In this document: piece by piece, positions 1 to 6,192 of the stretch
Numbering within the stretch: position 1 is the stretch's first letter
Layout of the letters: each line of letters starts with the position of its first letter
Origin: Candidatus Zixiibacteriota bacterium
GTDB taxonomy: Bacteria; Zixibacteria; MSB-5A5; GN15; FEB-12
Direction of reading: 5' to 3'
Assembly (NCBI GenBank): GCA_018816665.1
Contig: JAHIVM010000286.1
Coordinates: 1 to 7,817, forward strand
DNA: 7,817 nucleotides
The notes under the pieces: model-generated
Told to the model about the DNA's origin: nothing
Database searches by the model: none
Seen by the model: the letters and a program-made list of their open reading frames with translations, nothing else
Position numbers and translations under genes: made by a program

Positions 1-60
1 ACCCGGAAACAGTGAAGGCTGCGTGAAATGACATGACTGAGTGGATGTACACCACGTCCA

Positions 61-116
61 ACGATAGAATAGCGAAAGGGGCAGACGAGGGCGTCTGCCG
101 CCCACGAATCTATCGT
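61..116. repeat. Outer inverted repeat enclosing hairpin repeat copy 1
   Basis: ACGATAGA (61-68) is the exact reverse complement of TCTATCGT (109-116). Together with the inner 8-base stem (80-87 with 92-99) it can form a long two-part stem with an internal loop of 11 and 9 bases. Copy 2 lacks this outer pair, so it is specific to this site. Confidence 0.6.
80..105. repeat. GC-rich hairpin repeat, copy 1
   Basis: Identical to positions 654-679: arms GGCAGACG (80-87) and CGTCTGCC (92-99), loop AGGG, tail GCCCAC (100-105). It lies 112 bases past the end of the small hypothetical gene on the minus strand, the same placement relative to a gene end as copy 2. It is enclosed by a further inverted repeat at 61-68 and 109-116. 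In the rest of 1-217 I see no gene or RNA. Confidence 0.85.
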
Positions 117-217
117 GCGGTAGTACTGCGAACCCCGCACCTTCTTCACCGACCGACTGACTTTACCTGGCCCGTCCGATGCCCCATCGTACCTCGGGTG
201 GGATTCACCTGACCTGC

Positions 218-469
218 TCACCGCGGTTCGCCGAAAGCATCAAAGTACCGGTCAACATGCCGTCGACCGTAACCCGTGACCACCATCACACGGGTTTTTG
301 CATTCCAATCCAGCTTTGTCAATGCGTAGGCGTGAAGATCATCGCGCGATTCGAACTGCTTCTGAATGTCTTTCCAGGCCGGCACGGATTCGTCCCAGCA
401 CTGGAGCTTGTAGTACGGGAAATCACGGACCGGCGTCAGGCCCGGTACACTCGGTTTCTTGCGGCTCAT
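218..469 (-). CDS. Small hypothetical protein, 83 residues
   Basis: This is a possible small cytoplasmic protein of unrecognised family. It starts MSRKKPSVPGL and has a mixed, soluble composition with aromatic and charged residues (PYYKLQCWDES, KDIQKQFESRDDLHAYA) followed by a probable beta strand (TRVMVVTGYGRRHVD). That looks more like a real fold than a chance frame. I see no signal peptide, membrane segment or metal motif, and only one cysteine. I chose ATG at 467-469 over an in-frame TTG at 484: a run of six G (477-482) lies 7 bases upstream of the ATG. It is separated from the operon by about 280 bases containing hairpins, so it is probably a separate unit on the same strand. No convincing promoter was found. 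It could still be a spurious frame; the opposite strand also has an open frame here. Confidence 0.55.
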   Translation of the reverse strand: MSRKKPSVPGLTPVRDFPYYKLQCWDESVPAWKDIQKQFESRDDLHAYALTKLDWNAKTRVMVVTGYGRRHVDRYFDAFGEPR

Positions 470-653
470 CGGGTGGCCCCCCAATAAGGCGTTATGGGTT
501 TATTTGTCTGTTGCACGTTACGAGGAGTGAATTGCCGACGCAATCACATTTTGACTCGGGGGATGAATCCGGGCAGGTTTGCGGAGTGTGTACCTCAATT
601 CAATCCCAAACCCACTCGGGCACGGACGGGCCACCGGGCCAATAGAGGAAGGT

Positions 654-679
654 GGCAGACGAGGGCGTCTGCCGCCCAC
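654..679. repeat. GC-rich hairpin repeat, copy 2
   Basis: A 26-base unit identical to positions 80-105. It comprises the arms GGCAGACG (654-661) and CGTCTGCC (666-673), a loop AGGG, and the constant tail GCCCAC. A partly conserved lead-in AATAG plus a purine-rich stretch (641-653) resembles the lead-in of copy 1 (68-79). It lies 72 bases past the stop of the last operon gene on the minus strand. No T run follows on either strand, so it is a poor classical terminator, but it could stabilise or end transcripts. It looks like a dispersed REP-like element. Apart from this repeat and the inverted repeat at 687-730, the gap 485-751 shows nothing else I can support. Confidence 0.85.
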
Positions 680-686
680 AGTAGTC

Positions 687-730
687 GCATACCGCGCCTC
701 AAGACTTAAGACACCCAGGCCCCGGTATGC
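687..730. repeat. Inverted repeat just downstream of the operon
   Basis: GCATACCG (687-694) pairs with CGGTATGC (723-730); inside, GCCT (696-699) can pair with AGGC (717-720). It begins 21 bases after the last receiver gene's stop on the minus strand. There is no T tract, so it may be a transcript-stabilising hairpin or an imperfect terminator; it could also be chance. It stands next to hairpin repeat copy 2. Confidence 0.4.
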
Positions 731-751
731 ACTTGCCCCTCATTCCCCCGG

Positions 752-1105
752 TCAGTTCAGCGCGGACTTGATCGTCTCCAGCAGCTTTGCTTTGTCTATC
801 GGCTTGTCCATCACGGCCAGCGGCTCGCGGATTGCCAGGTGCCGTCCCGCGATGCCGCTGATCACTATCACCGGCGTTGCCCCAAAATCCTTGTCGCGAT
901 GAATCTTGCGATAAAACGCCGTGCCCGTATCGTTGGGCATTTGCAGATCCAGCGTGATGAGATCCGGGTGAAACTCTTTTGCCTTGTCGAGACCCTTTAA
1001 GCCGTCATCGGCGGTGGCGGTTTCGTACCCCTCATCCTCGAGAAGCTGGGTCAGGAAGTCCCGAATGTCCGCTTCATCGTCAATAATAAGAATCTTTTTA
1101 CTCAT
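752..1105 (-). CDS. Minimal receiver-only response regulator (third of three)
   Basis: This is a 117-residue CheY-like single domain, the smallest of the three receivers. It shows Asp9-Asp10, phosphoacceptor Asp53 (LITLDLQMP), Ser83 and Lys101. The lysine is in DKP instead of the more usual EKP/TKP. The segment between strand 4 and the lysine is shorter than in the two sister receivers. It has no output domain. It is the last gene of the operon: it starts 15 bases after the preceding stop, with GGAGG (1112-1116) about 6 bases before ATG, so it is the only junction in the signalling cassette without a four-base overlap. It could be a phosphate sink or a separate output to a target encoded elsewhere. 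Confidence 0.92.
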   Translation of the reverse strand: MSKKILIIDDEADIRDFLTQLLEDEGYETATADDGLKGLDKAKEFHPDLITLDLQMPNDTGTAFYRKIHRDKDFGATPVIVISGIAGRHLAIREPLAVMDKPIDKAKLLETIKSALN

Positions 1106-1111
1106 GGTCGG

Positions 1112-1116
1112 CCTCC
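1112..1116 (-). promoter_or_regulatory. Strong ribosome binding site for the last receiver gene
   Basis: GGAGG on the minus strand, 6 bases before the ATG at 1103-1105, in the 15-base gap. It would permit translation independent of the upstream gene. Confidence 0.7.
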
Positions 1117-1120
1117 GTAA

Positions 1121-1642
1121 TCACTCTGCCTGCTTTTTGATAAGCGCCTGAAGTTTCTGCAGGGTATCGGGGTCGGCGCTGTCGATCAGGTTTTTGAGTT
1201 CGTTTTGTACGCGCAACTGTTCCGCCGTCTCGGACTCCTGGTCGGTTGTGTCCATACCGAGGAGTTGTTTGATCGCCGAAATATAACTGTGCGGTTTGAC
1301 CGGTTTTTCCAGGTAGATGCCGGAACCGGACATGGTGAGTTCTTTCAGATCGGCCCTGCCGAGATCATCGCGCGCGTGTCCTGTGACAATCAACACCGGA
1401 ATTTTCATCCAGTCTTTGTTTTTGCGCAGTTCACGATAGAATCGCACGCCGGACCCTTTCGGCATCACCAGATCCAGCGAAATAAGATCGGGCACTTTCT
1501 GCTTCATCTGTGCCAGTGCTTCGGTCCCGCTGGCGGCGGTCACAACCCCGATTCCGGCGTCCTCCAGAGCCATCGTCAGGTACTGCCGGACGTCCGCCTC
1601 GTCGTCAACAACCAGAACCGTTTTGCTTTCTGATGTGGTCAT
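1121..1642 (-). CDS. Response regulator with short C-terminal helical tail (second of three)
   Basis: This 173-residue protein has a receiver domain at about 7-128: Asp13-Asp14, phosphoacceptor Asp57 (LISLDLVMP), Thr87 and Lys113 (YLEKP). A 45-residue charged tail rich in Glu, Gln, Lys and Leu follows (about 129-173) and looks helical, perhaps a small interaction segment; it has no recognisable DNA-binding motif. The start overlaps the kinase stop by ATGA, and AAGGAG (1648-1653) lies 5 bases upstream, which supports translational coupling. It resembles the other two receivers around the phosphorylation site (PDLI-LD) and in the following Tyr-Arg motif, suggesting local duplication. A partner of the upstream kinase is the likeliest role. 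Confidence 0.92.
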   Translation of the reverse strand: MTTSESKTVLVVDDEADVRQYLTMALEDAGIGVVTAASGTEALAQMKQKVPDLISLDLVMPKGSGVRFYRELRKNKDWMKIPVLIVTGHARDDLGRADLKELTMSGSGIYLEKPVKPHSYISAIKQLLGMDTTDQESETAEQLRVQNELKNLIDSADPDTLQKLQALIKKQAE

Positions 1643-3138
1643 GAGCGCTCCTTGACTTGTTGTTTCAGCACCTGCTCCGCTTTATTCTCGTCGTAGAGGG
1701 TGGTGAGTCTTGATTTGGGAAAGGATATGCGAAAGCGCGTGCCCTGGCCCGATATCGATCGCACCGTAATGTGTCCGCCGTGTTCCTTGACAATGCGGCG
1801 TGTCGTCAGCAATCCCAGGCCGGTGCCTTTCCCGCCTTTGGTAGTGAAAAAGGTCGTGAAAACCTTCCGCTTGATATCCGAGTCCATGCCGGTGCCGTTG
1901 TCGGTTACTGTGAAGGAGACGGCACCCTTCTTGGCTGATGTCGCTATTGTGACCTCGCCCTGACGATTGTCGCTCATTTCGCAGGCGTCAATGGCGTTGG
2001 ACACCAGATTCGTGAGACACGTATGGATGCCCTTGGGATCGAGAGGGACCGTGCCGACTTTCGGATCCAGATCGGCGGTCAGCGTTACACCCACCTCGGC
2101 GGCGATCGCCTGGTAGAGGTCGATGATTTCCTCGACCAGTGCGTTGGGTTTGACCATTTCCAACTCGGGCATGCGTCCCTTGGCAAAACTCAGAAAGTCC
2201 CTGACCAGCGACGTGGTTTTGTTGAAGTTGCGCTCCAGCATGTCCCAGCCCTGGGTGAGTTTTTCCCGGTCGTTGCGCTGCAGGCCCCGGCCCATGATGT
2301 ACATGCCGCCCTCAAGTCCCATCAGGATGTTTTTGATGCTGTGGGCCAGTCCGGCGACCGTTTGTCCGACCGCACTCAGGCGTTCGGCCTCGATCACTTC
2401 CTTCTGGAGCTTTTTGACATCGGTGATGTCCATGGACATTTCAATCACGTGAGCGACATCATCGCCCTGCCGTCCCAGCGGAGAGGTAGTCAGGACATAG
2501 TTGGCTTTGTCGCCGCCTTTTTTTATCCCGACCTGCTGGGAGCGATGCACCTGGCCGTCGCGGAACGTCCGGGCCGCAGGGCAGTTCGGGCATTTGGTCC
2601 GTCGTTTTTTGTACACCTCGAAGCATTGCCGCCCGAGTACGTCGCCGAAGGTTCTGCGGAAGTTTTCGTTGGCACGGATTATTTTGTAATTGCGGTCGAT
2701 CACCGTGATGTAGCAGGGGACCCGTTCAAACAGCAACTGGTATTCCATTTGCCAGTTCTTGGTTTCAACAATGTCCCGGGACATTTCTACGATGTATTTC
2801 ACCGAGGCACCCTTACGTTTGCGCAACGGTGCGATATGCACTACGTAGTGGGCTTCCTGCCCGTGTTGATCGACCCCGGACTCATCGGACACGCGCGGCT
2901 GGCCGTCTTCAAAGGTCAGTCGGGCGTTGCAGCCAAGGCATGGCTGGGACAGTTTTTTGTACACTCGGTAGCATTTCTTGCCGCGCCAGGGGCCGAAGTA
3001 CTCGGTGAAGTTGTCGTTGGCGTTGACGATATTATAGTCCTGATCGATGATAGCAACATTGAACGGCACCTGCTGGAACAGTCCGCGGTACATCCAGTCT
3101 TCCAGCGCCGGTGTTTTGGTCTCCGAGGTAGTACTCAT
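1639..3138 (-). CDS. Soluble histidine kinase with two cysteine-bearing PAS domains
   Basis: This is a 499-residue cytoplasmic sensor kinase with no signal peptide or membrane helix. Two PAS domains occupy about 15-125 and 133-243. Each carries the same cysteine pattern C-X10-C-X2-C (Cys56, 67, 70 and Cys172, 183, 186) after a tyrosine- or phenylalanine-containing strand. The dimerisation/phosphoacceptor helix has His266 (in LAHSIKN). The ATPase domain shows an N box (NLVSNAIDAC, about 377-386), a G1 box (DNGTGM, 413-418) and GTGLGL (438-443). Autophosphorylation on His266 and transfer to one or more of the three co-encoded receivers is expected. The cysteines suggest sensing of redox state or binding of a metal or iron-sulfur cluster, but this is inference. 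It sits in the operon by ATGA overlaps at both ends and probably monitors the quinone or redox status served by the upstream complex. Confidence 0.92.
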   Translation of the reverse strand: MSTTSETKTPALEDWMYRGLFQQVPFNVAIIDQDYNIVNANDNFTEYFGPWRGKKCYRVYKKLSQPCLGCNARLTFEDGQPRVSDESGVDQHGQEAHYVVHIAPLRKRKGASVKYIVEMSRDIVETKNWQMEYQLLFERVPCYITVIDRNYKIIRANENFRRTFGDVLGRQCFEVYKKRRTKCPNCPAARTFRDGQVHRSQQVGIKKGGDKANYVLTTSPLGRQGDDVAHVIEMSMDITDVKKLQKEVIEAERLSAVGQTVAGLAHSIKNILMGLEGGMYIMGRGLQRNDREKLTQGWDMLERNFNKTTSLVRDFLSFAKGRMPELEMVKPNALVEEIIDLYQAIAAEVGVTLTADLDPKVGTVPLDPKGIHTCLTNLVSNAIDACEMSDNRQGEVTIATSAKKGAVSFTVTDNGTGMDSDIKRKVFTTFFTTKGGKGTGLGLLTTRRIVKEHGGHITVRSISGQGTRFRISFPKSRLTTLYDENKAEQVLKQQVKERS

Positions 3139-3566
3139 GGGGTGCCCGACTTTCTGCGTGCGGTTGCGGAACGACGATTATCCACGATACGGAGGATCTC
3201 CCGGCCGAACAGAGTCACGTCGATAGGCTTCTCAAAAAAGGCATCGGGCGGCGGAATAGAGCTGTCGCTCACCAATTGCCGAAAGTCAAACTCGGGTTCA
3301 TTTTCGATGCCGCTGATAATAACCACCGGAATATCTGCCAGGCCGTCGTCAGTGCGCAGCCGACGATACAGCGATAGTCCCGATTCTTTGGGCATCATGA
3401 TGTCCAGGCAGATGAGATCCGGATGTACTTCGCCCGCCAGCCTGAATCCTGACTCGGTATCCTGGGCGGTGTGAGTGACGAAGCCGCAGGTTTCAAGAAC
3501 CGCGCCCAGGTAGGCTACTACATCAGGTTCGTCATCCACGATTAGCACATGTTTCTTCTGACTCAT
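3135..3566 (-). CDS. Receiver-only response regulator (first of three)
   Basis: This is a 143-residue single-domain CheY-like protein. The acidic pocket is Asp11-Asp12, the phosphoacceptor is Asp55 (in LICLDIMMP), Ser85 is the switch residue and Lys113 (FFEKP) is the conserved lysine. A longer than usual segment (about 88-109, with three prolines in a row) lies between strands 4 and 5, and a basic tail follows. There is no DNA-binding or enzymatic output domain, so it presumably acts by protein contact or as a phosphate relay or sink. The start overlaps the NrfD-cytochrome stop by ATGA and has AAGGA 6 bases upstream (3573-3577). Its stop overlaps the kinase start in the same way, so it is placed exactly between the redox complex and the kinase. 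The cognate kinase is probably the next gene (inferred from position). Rrf1 after the Desulfovibrio hmc operon is the nearest known parallel in context. Confidence 0.92.
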   Translation of the reverse strand: MSQKKHVLIVDDEPDVVAYLGAVLETCGFVTHTAQDTESGFRLAGEVHPDLICLDIMMPKESGLSLYRRLRTDDGLADIPVVIISGIENEPEFDFRQLVSDSSIPPPDAFFEKPIDVTLFGREILRIVDNRRSATARRKSGTP

Positions 3567-5443
3567 TCGGCGTCCTTCCCGTCTGATTGTCCGCCGGTCG
3601 CCATTGGCGGCGTAATCACGCGGTTGAATGAGGTATCCCGGAACTGCTCATAGACGCCTGCCGGCAAGTACTCGGTTTGCCTTTGGCCGTGACAGGTGGC
3701 ACAGCGGGCCAGAGATTCTTTGCCTGCCAGTTGTTGAGCTTTTTGTTCGTGGCATTGAATACACACACCGTGCATGGCATCGGTATACGACGGTGCCATG
3801 TACTGCTTGACGGTAATCTGCGCATTAGTTGGAATCAGGTCCTTGTGGCACTCATCGCATGTCTTGGCTGATTCAGCCGAGCGTTCCCGGTCGGTTGCAT
3901 GGCACATGTTGCAGGTGAGATTGCCGCCGTCGGGACCGGCGTGCCAGTCGTGACGGAAGACATCGGCCGCTGTGTACATGCCTGAGTGACAGGTCGCGCA
4001 GCCGCTTTGCTGGTCGTGCGGCAGACTCATATGGTGGCATCGGGAACAGGAGGCATTTCCGCCCTCCCGATCAACGTGCGCCTTGTGCGCGAAACTGACT
4101 CCGTAGCCGTCGAGGTTGCCGTCGACAAACAGTGTATCGCCGCCGCGCGCCGGCACGGCCCGTACTTCCTTGATGCCTGAACTCTCTATCCGATCGGTGG
4201 ATACGATCGCCAGACCCGCTGCCAGAGCGACGATGAACACCAGTGAGTACACCGTGCGCCCGGCAATGCGTGGTGTTCCGAGCCAGACATCAGCGACCCG
4301 GTCGAACTCGGGTGCGGCTTCGGGAGCCTGGCGGGGGTCCTCCCACGGCGTCTCCCACATTCTGAAGCGTTCCACACAAAACAGGAAGGCCAGAATGGCT
4401 GCGGAGATTATACCCAGGCTAATCCCGATTTCGTAGATGGTCGGGACATAGGTGGGACCGGTGTGAACCAGTTGTATCCCGGCAATATTGGCGCGATGCA
4501 AACCGATCCCCATGACGCCGGCAATAGCGGCCACCCAAAGCCCGGCCTGACTGCGGCGGAGGCGTTTGACGCTTAAGATCGCTACCGGAAGCAGTACGCC
4601 GATAGTGAATTCGATCAGGAACACCACGGCCGATCCTGACCCGTCGAAGGCCAACCCCAGCTTGCCGTTGGCTGCGAGATCGATGAGCCGAATCAATCCG
4701 AAAAGCCCCAACACGATTGCCGAGGCACCGGCCAGTTTGGCCAGGATGTCGGTCTCGATCGGCTTACGATACAGTGCTGAGATAGTGAGAACGGCCAGGA
4801 TCAGCATTAACGGTCCGACTGCGACGGCCGAGACGAAAAACAGAATCGGCAATAGCGATGAGTACCACAGACCGTGGAGTTTGTCCGGTGTGATGAGAAA
4901 CATGGTGCCGAGCGATGACTGGTGCAGGGTTGAGATCATGACGCCCAGAAACACCAGCACGAGTTTGTATTTCGTAAGGAAACGCCGGATAGCGGCCAGG
5001 GAGCCGGTGCTTTCCAGCGGCGTGGGAAGGAATTCCAGAAACAACACCGTGAGGTAGAGCATTACGCACCAGGATACTTCAAACAGGGCTGAGTGATGCT
5101 GCCAGTAGATGATAGGATGCCAGACCATCCACGGCAATCCCAGTTCGGCGACCAGGGCGGTGGCGGCGGTGATGTATCCGAGGAAGGCCAGCAGGACCGT
5201 TATTTTGGCGTAGCGATGGAATTCCTCGCGTCGCATGATGTAGATAACCGCGGTTACAACAAAACCGCCGGCAGCCAGGGCGATACCCGGCACGACATTC
5301 AGTCCTTTCCATATCCCCCACGGGGTGGCATCGCTCAGGTTAGAAACGGCTCCCAGGCCGAAAATCATGCGTGCGGCTCCGAAGGCCACGGCCAGACCCG
5401 TGATGGCCCACAATATCGTTTTGAACGTTTTGACCCTGTTCAT
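3563..5443 (-). CDS. HmcC/HybB-like (NrfD family) membrane protein fused to a hexaheme cytochrome c domain
   Basis: This 626-residue protein joins two functions normally on separate chains. Residues 1 to about 360 form an NrfD-type quinone-interacting membrane domain of the HybB/HmcC kind. I count about ten helices, near 8-29, 50-70, 80-101, 119-139, 159-182, 196-222, 236-256, 270-292, 300-318 and 335-357. A linker and an eleventh helix (about 397-415) follow. The C-terminal region has six CXXCH heme sites at Cys466, Cys482, Cys511, Cys529, Cys561 and Cys581. Extra histidines (453, 456, 471, 476, 498, 501, 558) could be sixth ligands in a class III (c3/c7) arrangement. Arg/Lys-rich loops after the even-numbered helices place the end of helix 10 in the cytoplasm, so helix 11 would put the hemes in the periplasm. 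Likely role: exchange electrons between periplasmic donors and menaquinone, replacing a separate HmcA/TmcA/DsrJ-like cytochrome. The start ATG has AAGGA 6 bases upstream. Both ends overlap neighbours by ATGA. Confidence 0.92.
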   Translation of the reverse strand: MNRVKTFKTILWAITGLAVAFGAARMIFGLGAVSNLSDATPWGIWKGLNVVPGIALAAGGFVVTAVIYIMRREEFHRYAKITVLLAFLGYITAATALVAELGLPWMVWHPIIYWQHHSALFEVSWCVMLYLTVLFLEFLPTPLESTGSLAAIRRFLTKYKLVLVFLGVMISTLHQSSLGTMFLITPDKLHGLWYSSLLPILFFVSAVAVGPLMLILAVLTISALYRKPIETDILAKLAGASAIVLGLFGLIRLIDLAANGKLGLAFDGSGSAVVFLIEFTIGVLLPVAILSVKRLRRSQAGLWVAAIAGVMGIGLHRANIAGIQLVHTGPTYVPTIYEIGISLGIISAAILAFLFCVERFRMWETPWEDPRQAPEAAPEFDRVADVWLGTPRIAGRTVYSLVFIVALAAGLAIVSTDRIESSGIKEVRAVPARGGDTLFVDGNLDGYGVSFAHKAHVDREGGNASCSRCHHMSLPHDQQSGCATCHSGMYTAADVFRHDWHAGPDGGNLTCNMCHATDRERSAESAKTCDECHKDLIPTNAQITVKQYMAPSYTDAMHGVCIQCHEQKAQQLAGKESLARCATCHGQRQTEYLPAGVYEQFRDTSFNRVITPPMATGGQSDGKDAE

Positions 5444-6192
5444 GACTTGTCCTTGTCCTTCCCGGCCAGCGCATCCCGCCGTTTACAGAACCAGTACAGC
5501 CCTCCCATCAATGCGCCCATCCCAATGAACGTGGGAGGAACCGCACTCATGGCCAGATGTGTAGTTTCGGGCAAGGCCGGAGTCTCCCGACGTGCAGGAT
5601 AGGAGAGGAATCCCAGGTCGATATCCGAGATGTACAGCACCGCCGTCCCGCCCATTTCATGTTCGCCGAATACGGTATCAAGGTACTTGTCGGGTTCGGC
5701 GGCAATCCGTCTGTGCGCCTCACTCAGCAGTTCATCGCGCTCGCCGAAGATAGTCGCTCCGTTGGGACAGGCCTCGGTACAGGCAGGCTGCAGGCCGCGA
5801 GTGGTGCGGTCATGACAGAAGTCACACTTCCGAATGTAAGGTACCGGTTCCTCCCAGTCATAGCGCGGAATACCGAAGGGACAGGCGATCATGCAGTAAC
5901 GACAGCCGATGCATTTGTCCGGGTCGTATATGATAGCGCCGGTGTTGGTGGTGATGAGCGCGGCCACCGGGCAGACGGACACGCAGGCCGGTTCAAGGCA
6001 GTGACGGCATTGCTTGCGAACGTAGTGGTTGTCCGGCCGCTGGACAATGGAGCTCCAGTTCTGGGCCGACAGACCGTCGTTGCGATGCCACTTGCGGGGC
6101 ACATCGTTGCTGAGATTGTGTGACGTTTTACAGGCTGTTACACACTCGAAGCAGCCGATACATTTGGTGACGTCGGTAAGGATAGCTTTCAC
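5440..6192 (-). CDS. HmcB/HybA-like four-[4Fe-4S] ferredoxin subunit with C-terminal membrane anchor
   Basis: This is a 250-residue electron-transfer subunit. Sixteen cysteines form four clusters' worth of motifs: Cys11, 14, 17, 21; Cys62, 65, 70, 74; Cys94, 97, 100, 104; Cys123, 126, 138, 142. A predicted membrane helix at about 216-236 is followed by a lysine/arginine-rich tail. The order and the linker after the fourth motif (EMGGTAVLYIS) fit HybA/HmcB/DsrO-type proteins. I chose GTG at 6192 instead of the longer frame opening at 6225: AAGGAG lies 7 bases upstream, the overlap becomes the same four bases seen at later junctions, and family members commonly begin just before the first cluster motif. 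No Tat signal is visible with either start, unlike HybA and DsrO. It probably relays electrons between the NrfD-like protein encoded next and the other subunits. It overlaps the NrfD gene by ATGA. Confidence 0.9.
   Translation of the reverse strand: MKAILTDVTKCIGCFECVTACKTSHNLSNDVPRKWHRNDGLSAQNWSSIVQRPDNHYVRKQCRHCLEPACVSVCPVAALITTNTGAIIYDPDKCIGCRYCMIACPFGIPRYDWEEPVPYIRKCDFCHDRTTRGLQPACTEACPNGATIFGERDELLSEAHRRIAAEPDKYLDTVFGEHEMGGTAVLYISDIDLGFLSYPARRETPALPETTHLAMSAVPPTFIGMGALMGGLYWFCKRRDALAGKDKDKS

Noticed and set aside
271..299. A terminator-like hairpin on the plus strand (AACCCGTG, 10-base loop, CACGGGTT, then a short T run)
   Set aside because: It falls inside the small minus-strand coding frame, where it encodes an ordinary stretch, and there is no plus-strand gene upstream that it could end. 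It would regain interest if the small gene proved spurious.
470..560. A promoter for the small hypothetical gene
   Set aside because: Only weak half matches to -35 and -10 boxes were found, none at good spacing with both boxes convincing.
179..902. Several overlapping plus-strand frames of 70 to 115 residues in the intergenic tail
   Set aside because: They overlap one another, cross the hairpin repeat and the opposite strand of real genes, and show no protein-like motifs.
2023..3474. A 483-residue plus-strand open frame opposite the kinase and first receiver genes
   Set aside because: It is the shadow of strongly supported minus-strand genes with complete catalytic motifs; the plus-strand product shows no recognisable domain and spans two real genes.
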